Shown: piece by piece, positions 1 through 11,691 of the stretch
How positions within the stretch are numbered: position 1 is the first letter of the stretch
Layout: each line of letters begins with the position of its first letter
NCBI GenBank assembly: GCA_947311845.1
Contig: CAMZMU010000034.1
Location: forward strand, 90,400,723-90,464,722
Source: Poa pratensis
Taxonomy: Eukaryota > Streptophyta > Magnoliopsida > Poales > Poaceae
Direction: 5' to 3'
Length of the DNA: 64,000 nt
The notes under the pieces: model-generated
What the model was told of the DNA's origin: nothing
The model's input: the letters and a program-made list of their open reading frames with translations, nothing else
The model's database searches: none
Position numbers and translations under genes: made by a program

Positions 1-599
1 GTGGAAATGGTGGCCACAACCGGAGATGACGCGTCCCGTCTTCCTCCGCGACTGGCGCCTACAGCTCCACGCGCTAGCTGCTGGAGAGCACATGTCGTCG
101 TCATACAGCAGGCAAGCAAATGAGTATCGAAGCTTGTAGCAATGGCAAAAATTAACCTTGGTTAGCTGAGCAGAAATTTCAGATGCATTATAGTATGGAC
201 GACAGCGGAACACATCGCATATGGATTTGGCGATGTATGCACAGTGAAGTGGCTACATGAATGGTGGCTGATGCCGATGAGGAGACAGCCCAGGTACACT
301 CTGCTTTCTCCTGATAAATGAGGAAGTTTGCCAGCATATACACAAAGACTTTCTCACAGAAAGACAGGGACATAATTCATGTTTGTACAGTACGATGGGA
401 TTGTCAGAATGTAGTAAAGGGACGTGATGGGTACATATTGCTCATCAGAGTCGGTGATTAAGCTCGCCTTGTTCACACTTTAGATACATTGCCTGTATAC
501 AGAAAATGAGGGGCAGAAAAAGAATACATATTTTCAATCTCGTATGGCTGACTGTCACCAGAGTAGGAGTACATGTGCTGTGCAGGCAATCGATCATCA

Positions 600-1057
600 T
601 CATCGGTAGTAGGCCATGTGGCGCGACGCTCGGAAAGGAGAGTTGTCGAAGGGGGAGGAGCGCCTGGGCTGGCTCTCGACGCGCGGAGGCTCCTTCTTCG
701 GGAGCTTGGTCTCGGACTTCAGCCACGACTCCACGACCGACAGCAGGTTCTTGGCGGTCTTGAGCTCCTCGATCTCGGAGTACTTCGCGGATTTCCTCAG
801 CTCGCCTTCTTGGATGTACGCGATGTCGGTGGCCCACGTCTCCAGTCCGTCGAATATGTGAGTAGCGTAGACGATCGTAGCTTCTCTCTGCGACGACCGA
901 ACCTCTCCGTGTTAGGCGATCAGAACAGCATGGCTGAGAAAGAAAGTTAAGAGTGGGCTGAAACTGTTACCTGTTCACACTCTTCCTTGAAGAAGTCGAG
1001 GAGATCCATCCTGATCACGACATCAAGATCAACGGTAATTTCATCAAGTAGAAGCAC
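600..1057 (-). pseudogene. Truncated copy of ABCI-type ATPase gene (last two exons only)
   Basis: Two exons can be read on the minus strand, 1057-971 (87 nt) and 887-600 (288 nt). They are the same lengths as exons 5 and 6 of the intact gene at 11692-15871. Exon 5' encodes the Walker B segment VLLLDEIT. Exon 6' begins [10 protein letters not shown] and ends HMAYYR before TGA. Splice sites and reading frame are intact, and the differences from the parent are mostly substitutions (for example T to I before RMDLL, D to E in YSEIEEL). The exons for Walker A and the ABC signature are absent: beyond the intron remnant the sequence becomes the 3' flank of the F-box gene. With no promoter or ATP-binding N-half it cannot make a working ATPase, although a read-through transcript could splice these exons. 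Confidence 0.88.
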
Positions 1058-1572
1058 CTGCATTGGTATCATATCATGGCTTAGTAAAACAATCTTCGGC
1101 ACTATAACTACCTCACCCCATATGTAACCACCAGAATACTTTGTAACCACCAGAATACTGTGTTCAGGTTCGACCAAGTGTAAAGTAAACTACAAACATC
1201 TCGTTTCAAAGACACATAGCAGGTTTTGGTGACCCTCTGAAAAAACTAGGAAATCTAAATCTTGCTTTGTCAAACTTCGAATTAGCTAAAAGACAGACGT
1301 TTCCCCTTCCGTTTGCAAATTGACTCATAACCGGCCTATACCAGCAAGGATCACAAAGCTAATGAATCCCCCTAGACAATACCCGGACGTCCATGTCTAG
1401 TCAGTGGCGAAGAATTTGGAGAACTGACTGAAGTCACTCAACAGCAGACTCGTTCTAACTCAATCAACACTTAGTGATAGCAAAGGCATCGATAGCGGCA
1501 GCTTAGGGGTTAATTTTGAGGGGAAGATGACAGATGCAACTGACAGTTTAGTTGGGTCAAAGGGTCACTAAT

Positions 1573-1628
1573 CATCAGATTTACTTCACTTAATGTGAAT
1601 AGCCACATTAAGTGAAGTAAATCTGATG
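1573..1628. repeat. Perfect 25-bp inverted repeat with 6-nt loop
   Basis: The arms 1573-1597 and 1604-1628 are exact reverse complements, separated by AATAGC. The intact ABCI intron has only a single, diverged version of one arm near 13118-13140. The hairpin sits where the duplication with the ABCI intron ends. Confidence 0.9.
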
Positions 1629-1958
1629 CCGGAAAAAGGAAACCAGATGCAAAGTAGCCACAGGTCCACAAGGATCTCAACCTAACAAGATGCAAAGCTG
1701 CAACCTCTAACTGCATTTTCCAAACCAAATGGCATCGCTCACCAAGCAAATACATCTCGCCATCTCGGTAGCATACTTCTGTACAGAAAGTTCAGTTTGC
1801 CATCATCAAGAACGAAATAACACGCTTGTAGTTCCACACAGCATTAACAGAAAAAACCAGGTGTTCCAAAACACACATTACATTTACATTACACCTATGA
1901 CCATTCCTTATTTATGTACTTCACCCCAGGTATTCGACCGATTGATCCTGGAAGCTCC

Positions 1959-3862
1959 TTAGCCAGATTTCTTGCATCTGATCTCAATCCCCTGCACGAT
2001 GAGACCACTTTTCCAGTTCCCTCCTCTTCGTTGAAGGCTAAAGGCCACCTCGCCATCCTCTTCCTCTTCGTTGAAGAACTCGCCCAGCTCCAGCTCCATC
2101 CATCCGTCGGCTCTTTTCTTGGGGAGCCCCACGTTCTCCTCGTGAGGAACTGCACGGCCGTTCCTTCTCCTGGTTCTTCTTTGCGGGAAGCAGACCTTGC
2201 GGGTTAAGTTGGTTTCTCCAACGATGATTGATGCATCCTGGGCTGGATGGGCTGGATAATCCAGCCCAACGAAATGCTCGTTCGTCTTATACACTATGTA
2301 AGCGGCGTAGATAGTGTCTCGCGACAGCATCTTGCGAGGTATCTTTCCACTGATGTCGAACCAGCAAACCTGCAGGAGTTGAGCACCTTCTGAGAACCTG
2401 TCGCAAAACCAGTGTTAGCATTTGTAATGGAACCAATCAACAGCATAAGTTGCAAGAAAAACATCTAGCATTACAGCTGAATTCCATAAGCATAGGGTTA
2501 GTAGAATTCCTAACCAAGACGAAAGCCAAACAGTAGCATAAGTTGCAGAGAATCATCTAGCATTGCAGCAAAATTCTGTAACTTAGTATTAACCGCCTTT
2601 CCATGACTACTTTTTTCATAGCTCAGTGTAGTTGGCTGGATTAAGGGCACAAGATACTCAAAAGAACGCTACAGTGAACCAAAGGTACATCAAAGAGTCA
2701 TGTACTTTATGTAAGTGTCATTTGTGTGCTGCCTATATACAGGTTATAGAAACAGCGTTGTAAAGGGCCTGCATTTTGCTCTTGAAAGTAAGGAAAATAA
2801 AATTAGCCCTTAGTTCTGCATATCCGTGAAGCAACAGAGACTTAGCATGTACAGCGAGCAGTCGGATTTGCAAATGAATTTGAATTCAACTTGGCCTCTT
2901 TCAGTATCACCCGGACTGATTTCAGGCATGTTCTTATCCTAAGACTTGGTAATAGGAACCATGCCAAAGCCCCTGTTCTGGGTTTTGGTTCAGAGGTTAG
3001 ATTCATCTACCAAGTTGCAACTATTTTAATTGCAATAGCAATTGTACTAGTCACCACGGCCCAATAGCATGATCAAACCAATTGTGTCAGCGATTGGCGC
3101 GGGTAAGATCACAACGCAACAAGATTCAGAGGCCCTAGCTGTATATATAAATAATTGGTACTAGAATCTGCATCAACACAAGCTAGATAATAATAGCTGG
3201 AACACTCTGCATCGAAATAGTGTAGCTAGGAGAGAGCGAGCGAACGAACCTAGAGTCAGTGAGAGGGGTCCAGGTCCAGTACTGCGGCGAGTCGCCCCAC
3301 ATGATGCTCAGGTCCCTCGCGGACAGCATGTAGCACCTGGCGCCGTTCTCCCTGTCCAGCCACATGCTCTGCACGTATCGCACGACCACCAACCAGTTCA
3401 TCAGCGATCAACCGAGAAACCGCATCCGATTAGCGAGAAATCAAGCATGTTTTAGCATGGGTTTGGGGATCGGCGTATGTATCACATACCATCAGTTTGT
3501 CCTGGAGGAGGACGGGCCCGTCGGAGAGGCGGAGGAAGAGGTCCTTCTTGCGTGGGGCGCCCTCGGGGGCCGGTGGCAGCTCCCCGTCGGCAAGCGCCAG
3601 GAGGTCGTCGAGCTCCGGGGGGGGGCAGGAAGCATTCCCAGACGGCGTCGGAGTCGGCCGCGGCGCGGAAGGCCGGGGAGACGGCGGCGGCGCGGCAGGC
3701 GTCGCGCGGCGAGGTGCGGGCCAGCGCCGCCGAGAGCATCTCCTCCGGCAGGCGCCCGATCTCGCAGGCCATCGGTTCCTCCGCCGCCGATTGCTCGATT
3801 CGAATCGATTTGGAGGAGCGTGTGTGAGATTTGGCCGGTGCCGCCATCGGTTCCTCCGCCAC
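1959..3862 (-). CDS. F-box protein PP2-B type (phloem protein 2 / Nictaba-like), frameshifted in exon 1
   Basis: Three exons: 3862-3490, 3368-3250 and 2397-1959, all with GT-AG introns. Exon 1 carries an F-box (EIGRLPEEMLSAALA, then WECFLP). Exons 2 and 3 carry the PP2 lectin-like domain: MWLDRENGARCYMLSAR, QYWTWTPL, VCWFDISGKIP, GWMELELGEFF and a C-terminal GLIVQGIEIR. Family members act as SCF ubiquitin-ligase substrate adaptors; the PP2 domain is thought to bind glycans. Just after WECFLP a run of nine C (minus strand) shifts the frame. The expected PP2-B linker (DDLLALADGELPP, then KKDLFLRLSDGP) continues in the next frame. Exon 1 is 373 nt, so removing one base gives 372 nt and a product of about 309 aa, the usual family size. 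All later exons are open. This is either a recent loss-of-function allele or a homopolymer error. The start at 3862 is the first Met; an internal Met just before the F-box is the alternative. Confidence 0.85.
2398..3249 (-). other. Intron 2 of the F-box/PP2 gene
   Basis: This 852-bp intron runs from the donor after PLTDSR to the acceptor before FSEGAQLL. It contains two similar stretches (around 2440-2480 and 2530-2580, both with a tagcataagttgca-like core) and no further coding signal. Confidence 0.7.
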
Positions 3863-4003
3863 GTTTTATATTCCGGGCGGCGATCGCGAGGCTTAGCGAC
3901 GAAGCATCCGGAAGGCTGGTAGGATGCACGCGTGGAATCGAAGCAACGCCCCTCGATTGCACGCGAGAGGTGTGTATTTTCGGCTAGAGAACATACACAT
4001 ATT

Positions 4004-4234
4004 ACTAGACTATGTTACTACCATCATAGTGCAAAGTAACATAGAGATGGTGTCATATATGGTCTCATTTATTACTCTATAGACTCATTTTCTCTTGAAA
4101 AGTGTGATGTTACTAGTGTTACAAGTAACTAGCTAAGTTACTCTATTTGTATCTCTCCTCATTAATTACATGCCACATAGGATTTTTTGCTTAGGTGACA
4201 TCTATGTTACTAGTGAAGTTACTCCCCACTATGG
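4004..4234. mobile_element. MITE-like element with inverted ends
   Basis: The left end (AGACTATGTTACTACCATCA) and the reverse complement of the right end (AGACTAGCCATAGTGGGGAG, continuing into AGTAAC) are related, and CATAGTG followed by AGTAACATAG recurs at both ends. About 230 bp, AT-rich, non-coding. It lies upstream of the F-box gene. The superfamily and exact TSD are not settled from the sequence alone. Confidence 0.5.
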
Positions 4235-4463
4235 CTAGTCTTATACATGTACTCCCTCTTTAATTTCCCGTTCGCTCGCTAGCTCGGAGAGAGGGAAAAA
4301 AAAGATTTGCCTATTTTCAAGACATTGCTAATTACTCTGAAATTTTGGCATGGCAACTGGTACTAATGCTACTCACTCCACGATCAAAAATTAAAGCAAT
4401 CAAATCAACGGAGATATGATCAATGTCGGGCGCATTCGTTTTTGAATAGTTACTACTCGATCA

Positions 4464-4468
4464 CTCCG
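4464..4468. other. Left target site duplication (CTCCG) of the LTR array
   Basis: The five bases CTCCG directly precede the first LTR and recur directly after the last LTR at 10703-10707, showing that the whole three-LTR array occupies one insertion site. Confidence 0.9.
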
Positions 4469-6332
4469 TGTGATAACCCAGATTTTTGGATTATTAAGTA
4501 ATCTAAGTAAACTAATATTATGCTTTTTAATTATTTTGTTTGTGCTAATTTATTGTGTTAAATCTGTATACACGAAAATTAGTGGAGCTAATCTTAGTGG
4601 CAACACGTACGATTTAACTTGCTTGTGCATGTGCTGGTGCACTGATCCATTGCATGCATGCATGGCTAAAATAAGTAACGTGAGACACTTGATTAGGAAG
4701 AGCTACGTGGCATCATAGGAGAGGATGCTAGCTGAGTCATAACGAATGATCAGGCGTGGACTTCTGCTTGGAGGCCAAACAACAGTGGTTGTCGTAATCG
4801 CTTACGACCAGGGACGTCGGCAGATATTTTCAGAGATTAGTCGGCAAAGCGGCAGCTCAGATATTTTGGCCAGGCGACCGATCGTCTCCTATAAATACTC
4901 TGCCATAGTTGTCGCTGAGCCGTGCTCTCCTTGCTCTCAACAACATCGATCCGTCCAGTGAAGGTCAGAGAAGAGTGAGACCACCGAGAGAGAGAGGAAT
5001 TAGAGAGTGCAACCAGAGAGTGAGAGGAGAGCGACGACCATGCGGTGTCCATGTTCTCGCCGAAATGGAAATATTCAGCTGGAGGCGCTGGTTCGTTTAT
5101 AGTAGAGGGCGACAGCGGCAGAGCTCGCCATGAGCTAGGCGCCGGCGAGATGGGGGCTTCGGCAGCCGGTGGTATTCTTGAGGCTGCGCATGTGTTCCGG
5201 AGGAGGAGGAATACACCAGAGCAGGGAGGTGCTTCTAATTGTAGAAGACGACGGCAGCGAGCGGACGATCTGGCGCCGCACCATCTGTTGCTGCTGCTAT
5301 TCTTGTGGCGTACTGGCGTACATAGGAGATCATGCGGCGCCGATCTTAGCTAGTACCGGAGAGGTCAATCCTATTGAAGGTGTTATGGATGTTATTTGAT
5401 AGCTACGGCGTAGCTAATCGAGGCAAGCACTTCCTACCACTCTCGTATATTTTGTAGATTATGCTTTGATGTGAATATGCATGATACCCAGAGTGGTACG
5501 AGCTTTGAGTTGATATACGTGGCTAGTGTGCGGGTGTTGTTACGGTGATGGATCCGTAGGAGCCACCGGTACGGGCCAGGCTTAGCACGTATAGTTGACA
5601 TGGAAATGAAACAAGAGTTTTATAAAGTAAACTTGGTGCTACGAAGGTGATCGTATTGTACCGGTCGCAGTACAGGTATGGGACTGTCTGAGTTCTCCGT
5701 GAGAGGCGGCCCTTGAATGGAAAGTGTCGGTGATGGATCCGTAGGAGCGACCGACATCGAGTAGGTCAAGGTGTCCGGTGTCTGAGCGGGTAAAAGGGCT
5801 CTGCTCGTTCTGGAGCCTGTGTGGCTCTGGGCGAGGCTGTTGATGTCGGAGTACCCCTCTTAAGAGTGTAAAAGCGTGGATATTCACCCCTGTGATTCCC
5901 GGGTAGGGAAACTCACTTTCATGTGTGGCACCATGTGTTTTAATCTGCTTAACAACTTAACAACACAATGATTGTTTTACTGCTATTTCGAAAACCTAGT
6001 GTATTTTACAAAGTATATGAAAGTGTATGATTTGTTTGCTGAGTATGATTTTATCGTACTCACCCTCGTTTCCTCTTGTTTTTATCTGATCAGAGTTCGC
6101 AGCGGAAGACGTGGTCGGACGAGGAGTAGGCTGGACCAGTTGGGTGGGAAACGACTAGAGAACCTGTTTATTCATATAATTGTAAATAATCCTGCAAATA
6201 TGAGTAGAATGAGCTGTTGAGATCCACTGTGCTGGTTTATCCTGCTTCTCTAGCCTTGCACGTGTATAGACTTTCGGGTCTATAGGCGTGCGGCGGCTGT
6301 CATTCTACCGGGCCGGGTCTCGGGGCGTGACA
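4469..6332 (+). mobile_element. LTR 1 of a three-LTR non-autonomous retrotransposon array
   Basis: An 1,864-bp LTR beginning TGTGATAACCCAG and ending GGGGCGTGACA (TG...CA). It is followed by GTTAAAG and then a primer-binding site. It contains a TATA box about 420 bp in and short meaningless ORFs, but no gene. It differs from LTR 2 and LTR 3 at only a few bases that I could see (for example near 5707 and 6172). Confidence 0.95.
4890..4897 (+). promoter_or_regulatory. TATA box of the LTR promoter (repeated at 7075 and 9260)
   Basis: TATAAATA in the context CTCCTATAAATACTCTGCC. The same position in each LTR makes it the probable core promoter of the element, with transcription expected to start some 30 bp downstream. 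Inferred from motif and position only. Confidence 0.6.
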
Positions 6333-6653
6333 GTTAAAGTGGTATCAGAGCTCAAGGTTTTAGGATCACGGGAAAAATATGGGTAGAACGTTAGTTTTGT
6401 TTCGCGACTAACATTGTTTGATGTTTGTTGTTTGCGACTAATATGTTTTCTGGTACTATCATTTATGTGTGTTTTCTTGCACTAACATTTTTGCTTGTGT
6501 TATCTTGTGCTAACATTTAGATATTTGTTTGATTGCATTACAAAATTATTTTGATTCTGATTTTACAAAATCTTGCTAAGTTTTGAAAAAAAAAAAAATA
6601 GAAGTGTTTGTTTAGTGGAATTTCGGGACGAAATTCTTATAAGGTGTGGAGGA
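6333..6653 (+). mobile_element. Mini internal domain 1 (321 bp) of the LTR array
   Basis: It starts with a 7-nt spacer and TGGTATCAGAGC, the initiator-Met tRNA primer-binding site (6340-6351). It ends with AAGGTGTGGAGGA, a polypurine tract touching LTR 2. Just before that lies GAATTTCGGGACGAAATTC, a stretch resembling the end of pol in many grass Ty3-Gypsy elements. There is no gag or pol coding region, so movement would depend on proteins from a related autonomous Gypsy element. Confidence 0.9.
6340..6351 (+). other. Primer-binding site (tRNA-iMet); second copy at 8525-8536
   Basis: TGGTATCAGAGC lies eight bases after the LTR end CA. This 12-mer is the standard plant retrotransposon PBS complementary to initiator methionine tRNA. 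Confidence 0.92.
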
Positions 6654-8517
6654 TGTGATAACCCAGATTTTTGGATTATTAAGTAATCTAAGTAAACTAA
6701 TATTATGCTTTTTAATTATTTTGTTTGTGCTAATTTATTGTGTTAAATCTGTATACACGAAAATTAGTGGAGCTAATCTTAGTGGCAACACGTACGATTT
6801 AACTTGCTTGTGCATGTGCTGGTGCACTGATCCATTGCATGCATGCATGGCTAAAATAAGTAACGTGAGACACTTGATTAGGAAGAGCTACGTGGCATCA
6901 TAGGAGAGGATGCTAGCTGAGTCATAACGAATGATCAGGCGTGGACTTCTGCTTGGAGGCCAAACAACAGTGGTTGTCGTAATCGCTTACGACCAGGGAC
7001 GTCGGCAGATATTTTCAGAGATTAGTCGGCAAAGCGGCAGCTCAGATATTTTGGCCAGGCGACCGATCGTCTCCTATAAATACTCTGCCATAGTTGTCGC
7101 TGAGCCGTGCTCTCCTTGCTCTCAACAACATCGATCCGTCCAGTGAAGGTCAGAGAAGAGTGAGACCACCGAGAGAGAGAGGAATTAGAGAGTGCAACCA
7201 GAGAGTGAGAGGAGAGCGACGACCATGCGGTGTCCATGTTCTCGCCGAAATGGAAATATTCAGCTGGAGGCGCTGGTTCGTTTATAGTAGAGGGCGACAG
7301 CGGCAGAGCTCGCCATGAGCTAGGCGCCGGCGAGATGGGGGCTTCGGCAGCCGGTGGTATTCTTGAGGCTGCGCATGTGTTCCGGAGGAGGAGGAATACA
7401 CCAGAGCAGGGAGGTGCTTCTAATTGTAGAAGACGACGGCAGCGAGCGGACGATCTGGCGCCGCACCATCTGTTGCTGCTGCTATTCTTGTGGCGTACTG
7501 GCGTACATAGGAGATCATGCGGCGCCGATCTTAGCTAGTACCGGAGAGGTCAATCCTATTGAAGGTGTTATGGATGTTATTTGATAGCTACGGCGTAGCT
7601 AATCGAGGCAAGCACTTCCTACCACTCTCGTATATTTTGTAGATTATGCTTTGATGTGAATATGCATGATACCCAGAGTGGTACGAGCTTTGAGTTGATA
7701 TACGTGGCTAGTGTGCGGGTGTTGTTACGGTGATGGATCCGTAGGAGCCACCGGTACGGGCCAGGCTTAGCACGTATAGTTGACATGGAAATGAAACAAG
7801 AGTTTTATAAAGTAAACTTGGTGCTACGAAGGTGATCGTATTGTACCGGTCGCAGTACAGGTATGGGACTGTCTGAGTTCTCCGTGAGGGGCGGCCCTTG
7901 AATGGAAAGTGTCGGTGATGGATCCGTAGGAGCGACCGACATCGAGTAGGTCAAGGTGTCCGGTGTCTGAGCGGGTAAAAGGGCTCTGCTCGTTCTGGAG
8001 CCTGTGTGGCTCTGGGCGAGGCTGTTGATGTCGGAGTACCCCTCTTAAGAGTGTAAAAGCGTGGATATTCACCCCTGTGATTCCCGGGTAGGGAAACTCA
8101 CTTTCATGTGTGGCACCATGTGTTTTAATCTGCTTAACAACTTAACAACACAATGATTGTTTTACTGCTATTTCGAAAACCTAGTGTATTTTACAAAGTA
8201 TATGAAAGTGTATGATTTGTTTGCTGAGTATGATTTTATCGTACTCACCCTCGTTTCCTCTTGTTTTTATCTGATCAGAGTTCGCAGCGGAAGACGTGGT
8301 CGGACGAGGAGTAGGCTGGACCAGTTGGGTGGGAAACGACTAGAGAACCTGTTTATTCATGTAATTGTAAATAATCCTGCAAATATGAGTAGAATGAGCT
8401 GTTGAGATCCACTGTGCTGGTTTATCCTGCTTCTCTAGCCTTGCACGTGTATAGACTTTCGGGTCTATAGGCGTGCGGCGGCTGTCATTCTACCGGGCCG
8501 GGTCTCGGGGCGTGACA
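6654..8517 (+). mobile_element. LTR 2 of the three-LTR array
   Basis: Same length (1,864 bp) and termini as LTR 1, offset by exactly 2,185 bp. It shares a G near 8361 with LTR 3 where LTR 1 has A, and otherwise looks nearly identical. Confidence 0.95.
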
Positions 8518-8838
8518 GTTAAAGTGGTATCAGAGCTCAAGGTTTTAGGATCACGGGAAAAATATGGGTAGAACGTTAGTTTTGTTTCGCGACTAACATT
8601 GTTTGATGTTTGTTGTTTGCGACTAATATGTTTTCTGGTACTATCATTTATGTGTGTTTTCTTGCACTAACATTTTTGCTTGTGTTATCTTGTGCTAACA
8701 TTTAGATATTTGTTTGATTGCATTACAAAATTATTTTGATTCTGATTTTACAAAATCTTGCTAAGTTTTGAAAAAAAAAAAAATAGAAGTGTTTGTTTAG
8801 TGGAATTTCGGGACGAAATTCTTATAAGGTGTGGAGGA
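8518..8838 (+). mobile_element. Mini internal domain 2 (321 bp) of the LTR array
   Basis: It appears identical to internal domain 1, including the PBS at 8525-8536, the poly-A run and the polypurine tract abutting LTR 3. No coding capacity. Confidence 0.9.
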
Positions 8839-10702
8839 TGTGATAACCCAGATTTTTGGATTATTAAGTAATCTAAGTAAACTAATATTATGCTTTTTAA
8901 TTATTTTGTTTGTGCTAATTTATTGTGTTAAATCTGTATACACGAAAATTAGTGGAGCTAATCTTAGTGGCAACACGTACGATTTAACTTGCTTGTGCAT
9001 GTGCTGGTGCACTGATCCATTGCATGCATGCATGGCTAAAATAAGTAACGTGAGACACTTGATTAGGAAGAGCTACGTGGCATCATAGGAGAGGATGCTA
9101 GCTGAGTCATAACGAATGATCAGGCGTGGACTTCTGCTTGGAGGCCAAACAACAGTGGTTGTCGTAATCGCTTACGACCAGGGACGTCGGCAGATATTTT
9201 CAGAGATTAGTCGGCAAAGCGGCAGCTCAGATATTTTGGCCAGGCGACCGATCGTCTCCTATAAATACTCTGCCATAGTTGTCGCTGAGCCGTGCTCTCC
9301 TTGCTCTCAACAACATCGATCCGTCCAGTGAAGGTCAGAGAAGAGTGAGACCACCGAGAGAGAGAGGAATTAGAGAGTGCAACCAGAGAGTGAGAGGAGA
9401 GCGACGACCATGCGGTGTCCATGTTCTCGCCGAAATGGAAATATTCAGCTGGAGGCGCTGGTTCGTTTATAGTAGAGGGCGACAGCGGCAGAGCTCGCCA
9501 TGAGCTAGGCGCCGGCGAGATGGGGGCTTCGGCAGCCGGTGGTATTCTTGAGGCTGCGCATGTGTTCCGGAGGAGGAGGAATACACCAGAGCAGGGAGGT
9601 GCTTCTAATTGTAGAAGACGACGGCAGCGAGCGGACGATCTGGCGCCGCACCATCTGTTGCTGCTGCTATTCTTGTGGCGTACTGGCGTACATAGGAGAT
9701 CATGCGGCGCCGATCTTAGCTAGTACCGGAGAGGTCAATCCTATTGAAGGTGTTATGGATGTTATTTGATAGCTACGGCGTAGCTAATCGAGGCAAGCAC
9801 TTCCTACCACTCTCGTATATTTTGTAGATTATGCTTTGATGTGAATATGCATGATACCCAGAGTGGTACGAGCTTTGAGTTGATATACGTGGCTAGTGTG
9901 CGGGTGTTGTTACGGTGATGGATCCGTAGGAGCCACCGGTACGGGCCAGGCTTAGCACGTATAGTTGACATGGAAATGAAACAAGAGTTTTATAAAGTAA
10001 ACTTGGTGCTACGAAGGTGATCGTATTGTACCGGTCGCAGTACAGGTATGGGACTGTCTGAGTTCTCCGTGAGGGGAGGCCCTTGAATGGAAAGTGTCGG
10101 TGATGGATCCGTAGGAGCGACCGACATCGAGTAGGTCAAGGTGTCCGGTGTCTGAGCGGGTAAAAGGGCTCTGCTCGTTCTGGAGCCTGTGTGGCTCTGG
10201 GCGAGGCTGTTGATGTCGGAGTACCCCTCTTAAGAGTGTAAAAGCGTGGATATTCACCCCTGTGATTCCCGGGTAGGGAAACTCACTTTCATGTGTGGCA
10301 CCATGTGTTTTAATCTGCTTAACAACTTAACAACACAATGATTGTTTTACTGCTATTTCGAAAACCTAGTGTATTTTACAAAGTATATGAAAGTGTATGA
10401 TTTGTTTGCTGAGTATGATTTTATCGTACTCACCCTCGTTTCCTCTTGTTTTTATCTGATCAGAGTTCGCAGCGGAAGACGTGGTCGGACGAGGAATAGG
10501 CTGGACCAGTTGGGTGGGAAACGACTAGAGAACCTGTTTATTCATGTAATTGTAAATAATCCTGCAAATATGAGTAGAATGAGCTGTTGAGATCCACTGT
10601 GCTGGTTTATCCTGCTTCTCTAGCCTTGCACGTGTATAGACTTTCGGGTCTATAGGCGTGCGGCGGCTGTCATTCTACCGGGCCGGGTCTCGGGGCGTGA
10701 CA
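8839..10702 (+). mobile_element. LTR 3 of the three-LTR array
   Basis: 1,864 bp, ending GGGGCGTGACA and followed by the right CTCCG target duplication (10703-10707). Two private differences were seen (GGGGAGGCCC near 10076, GAGGAATAGG near 10496). No PBS follows, so this is the 3' end of the array. Confidence 0.95.
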
Positions 10703-10707
10703 CTCCG

Positions 10708-11117
10708 TCTGAAAAAGGATCGATGTCTTGGATGTGTATATATGGACATGTTTTAACGAAAATATACATCCACATTTAGCCAAACAAAAAACAACTATTT
10801 TCGGATGGAGAGCCATGCATGCACGGTTGCTGGCACCTCATCACAGCCAAACAAAGTACCGCATCACGTACTCCGTCTCTGTCGCCATGATTGTTATTGC
10901 CACATCCTGACTGACATTGACTTCAGTGATCACGAAAATAACAGTCAGGAGTATGCCACATCCTGACTAACATTGTTATTACTCTCTACACAAAATAACA
11001 GTCAGGAGTATGCACATTGACTCGTTTCCCATGCGGAGCGCGTCACGGTCAGTTAGTTAAGAGACACGACATTAGGTTAATGCTAGAGGGGATTTATTAG
11101 ATTAAGGATCCGGCAAA
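10708..11117. other. Spacer without recognised gene
   Basis: It contains a small interspersed repeat: ACAGTCAGGAGTATGC occurs twice and a CACATCCTGACT motif twice, between about 10900 and 11020. Nothing coding was recognised. Confidence 0.5.
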
Positions 11118-11691
11118 GTGGAAATGGTGGCCACAACCGGAGATGACGCGTCCCGTCTTCCTCCGCGACTGGCGCCTACAGCTCCACGCGCTAGCTGCTG
11201 GAGAGCACATGTCGTCGTCATACAGCAGGCAAGCAAATGAGTATCGAAGCTTGTAGCAATGGCAAAAATTAACCTTGGTTAGCTGAGCAGAAATTTCAGA
11301 TGCATTATAGTATGGACGACAGCGGAACACATCGCAAGCACAGTGAAGTGGCTACATGAATGGTGGCTGATGCCGATGAGGAGACAGCCCAGGTACACTC
11401 TGCTTTCTCCTGATAAATGAGGAAGTTTGCCATCATATACACGAAGACTTTCTCACAGAAAGACAGGGACCCAATTCATGTTTGTATAATAATAGATGGG
11501 ATTGTCAGACTCGACGTGATGGGTACATATTGCTCATCAGAGTCGGGTGATTAAACTCGCCTTGTTTATACTTTAGATACATTGCCGTATACAGAAAATG
11601 AGGGGCAGAAAAAGAATACATATTTTCAATCTCGTATGGCTGACTGTCACCAGAGTAGGAGTACATGTGCTGTGCAGGCAATCGATCATCA

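Larger units (their letters stand above)
1..1640. repeat. Segmental duplication of the ABCI 3' half (partner 11118-13140)
   Basis: From its first base the window runs parallel to 11118 onward: the same 3' UTR, the same last two exons and part of the same upstream intron, with small indels. Similarity fades at about 1640, inside the large intron of the intact gene. The left limit lies outside the window. The copy carries one version of an intron segment that is present twice in the partner, so either this copy lost one or the partner gained one. Seen directly by comparing the two stretches. Confidence 0.9.

Noticed and set aside
3364..3987. 207-codon plus-strand ORF with Arg/Gly-rich sequence
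   Set aside because: Antisense shadow of the GC-rich F-box exon 1.
4470..10590. Repeated small ORFs (60-102 codons) in each 2,185-bp unit
   Set aside because: They recur only because the LTRs are repeated. They overlap each other on both strands, have no domain and cross the TATA/leader region; chance ORFs.
4469..10702. The three-copy repeat as a satellite or CRISPR-like array
   Set aside because: LTR termini, PBS, polypurine tract and a single target duplication explain it fully as a retroelement array.
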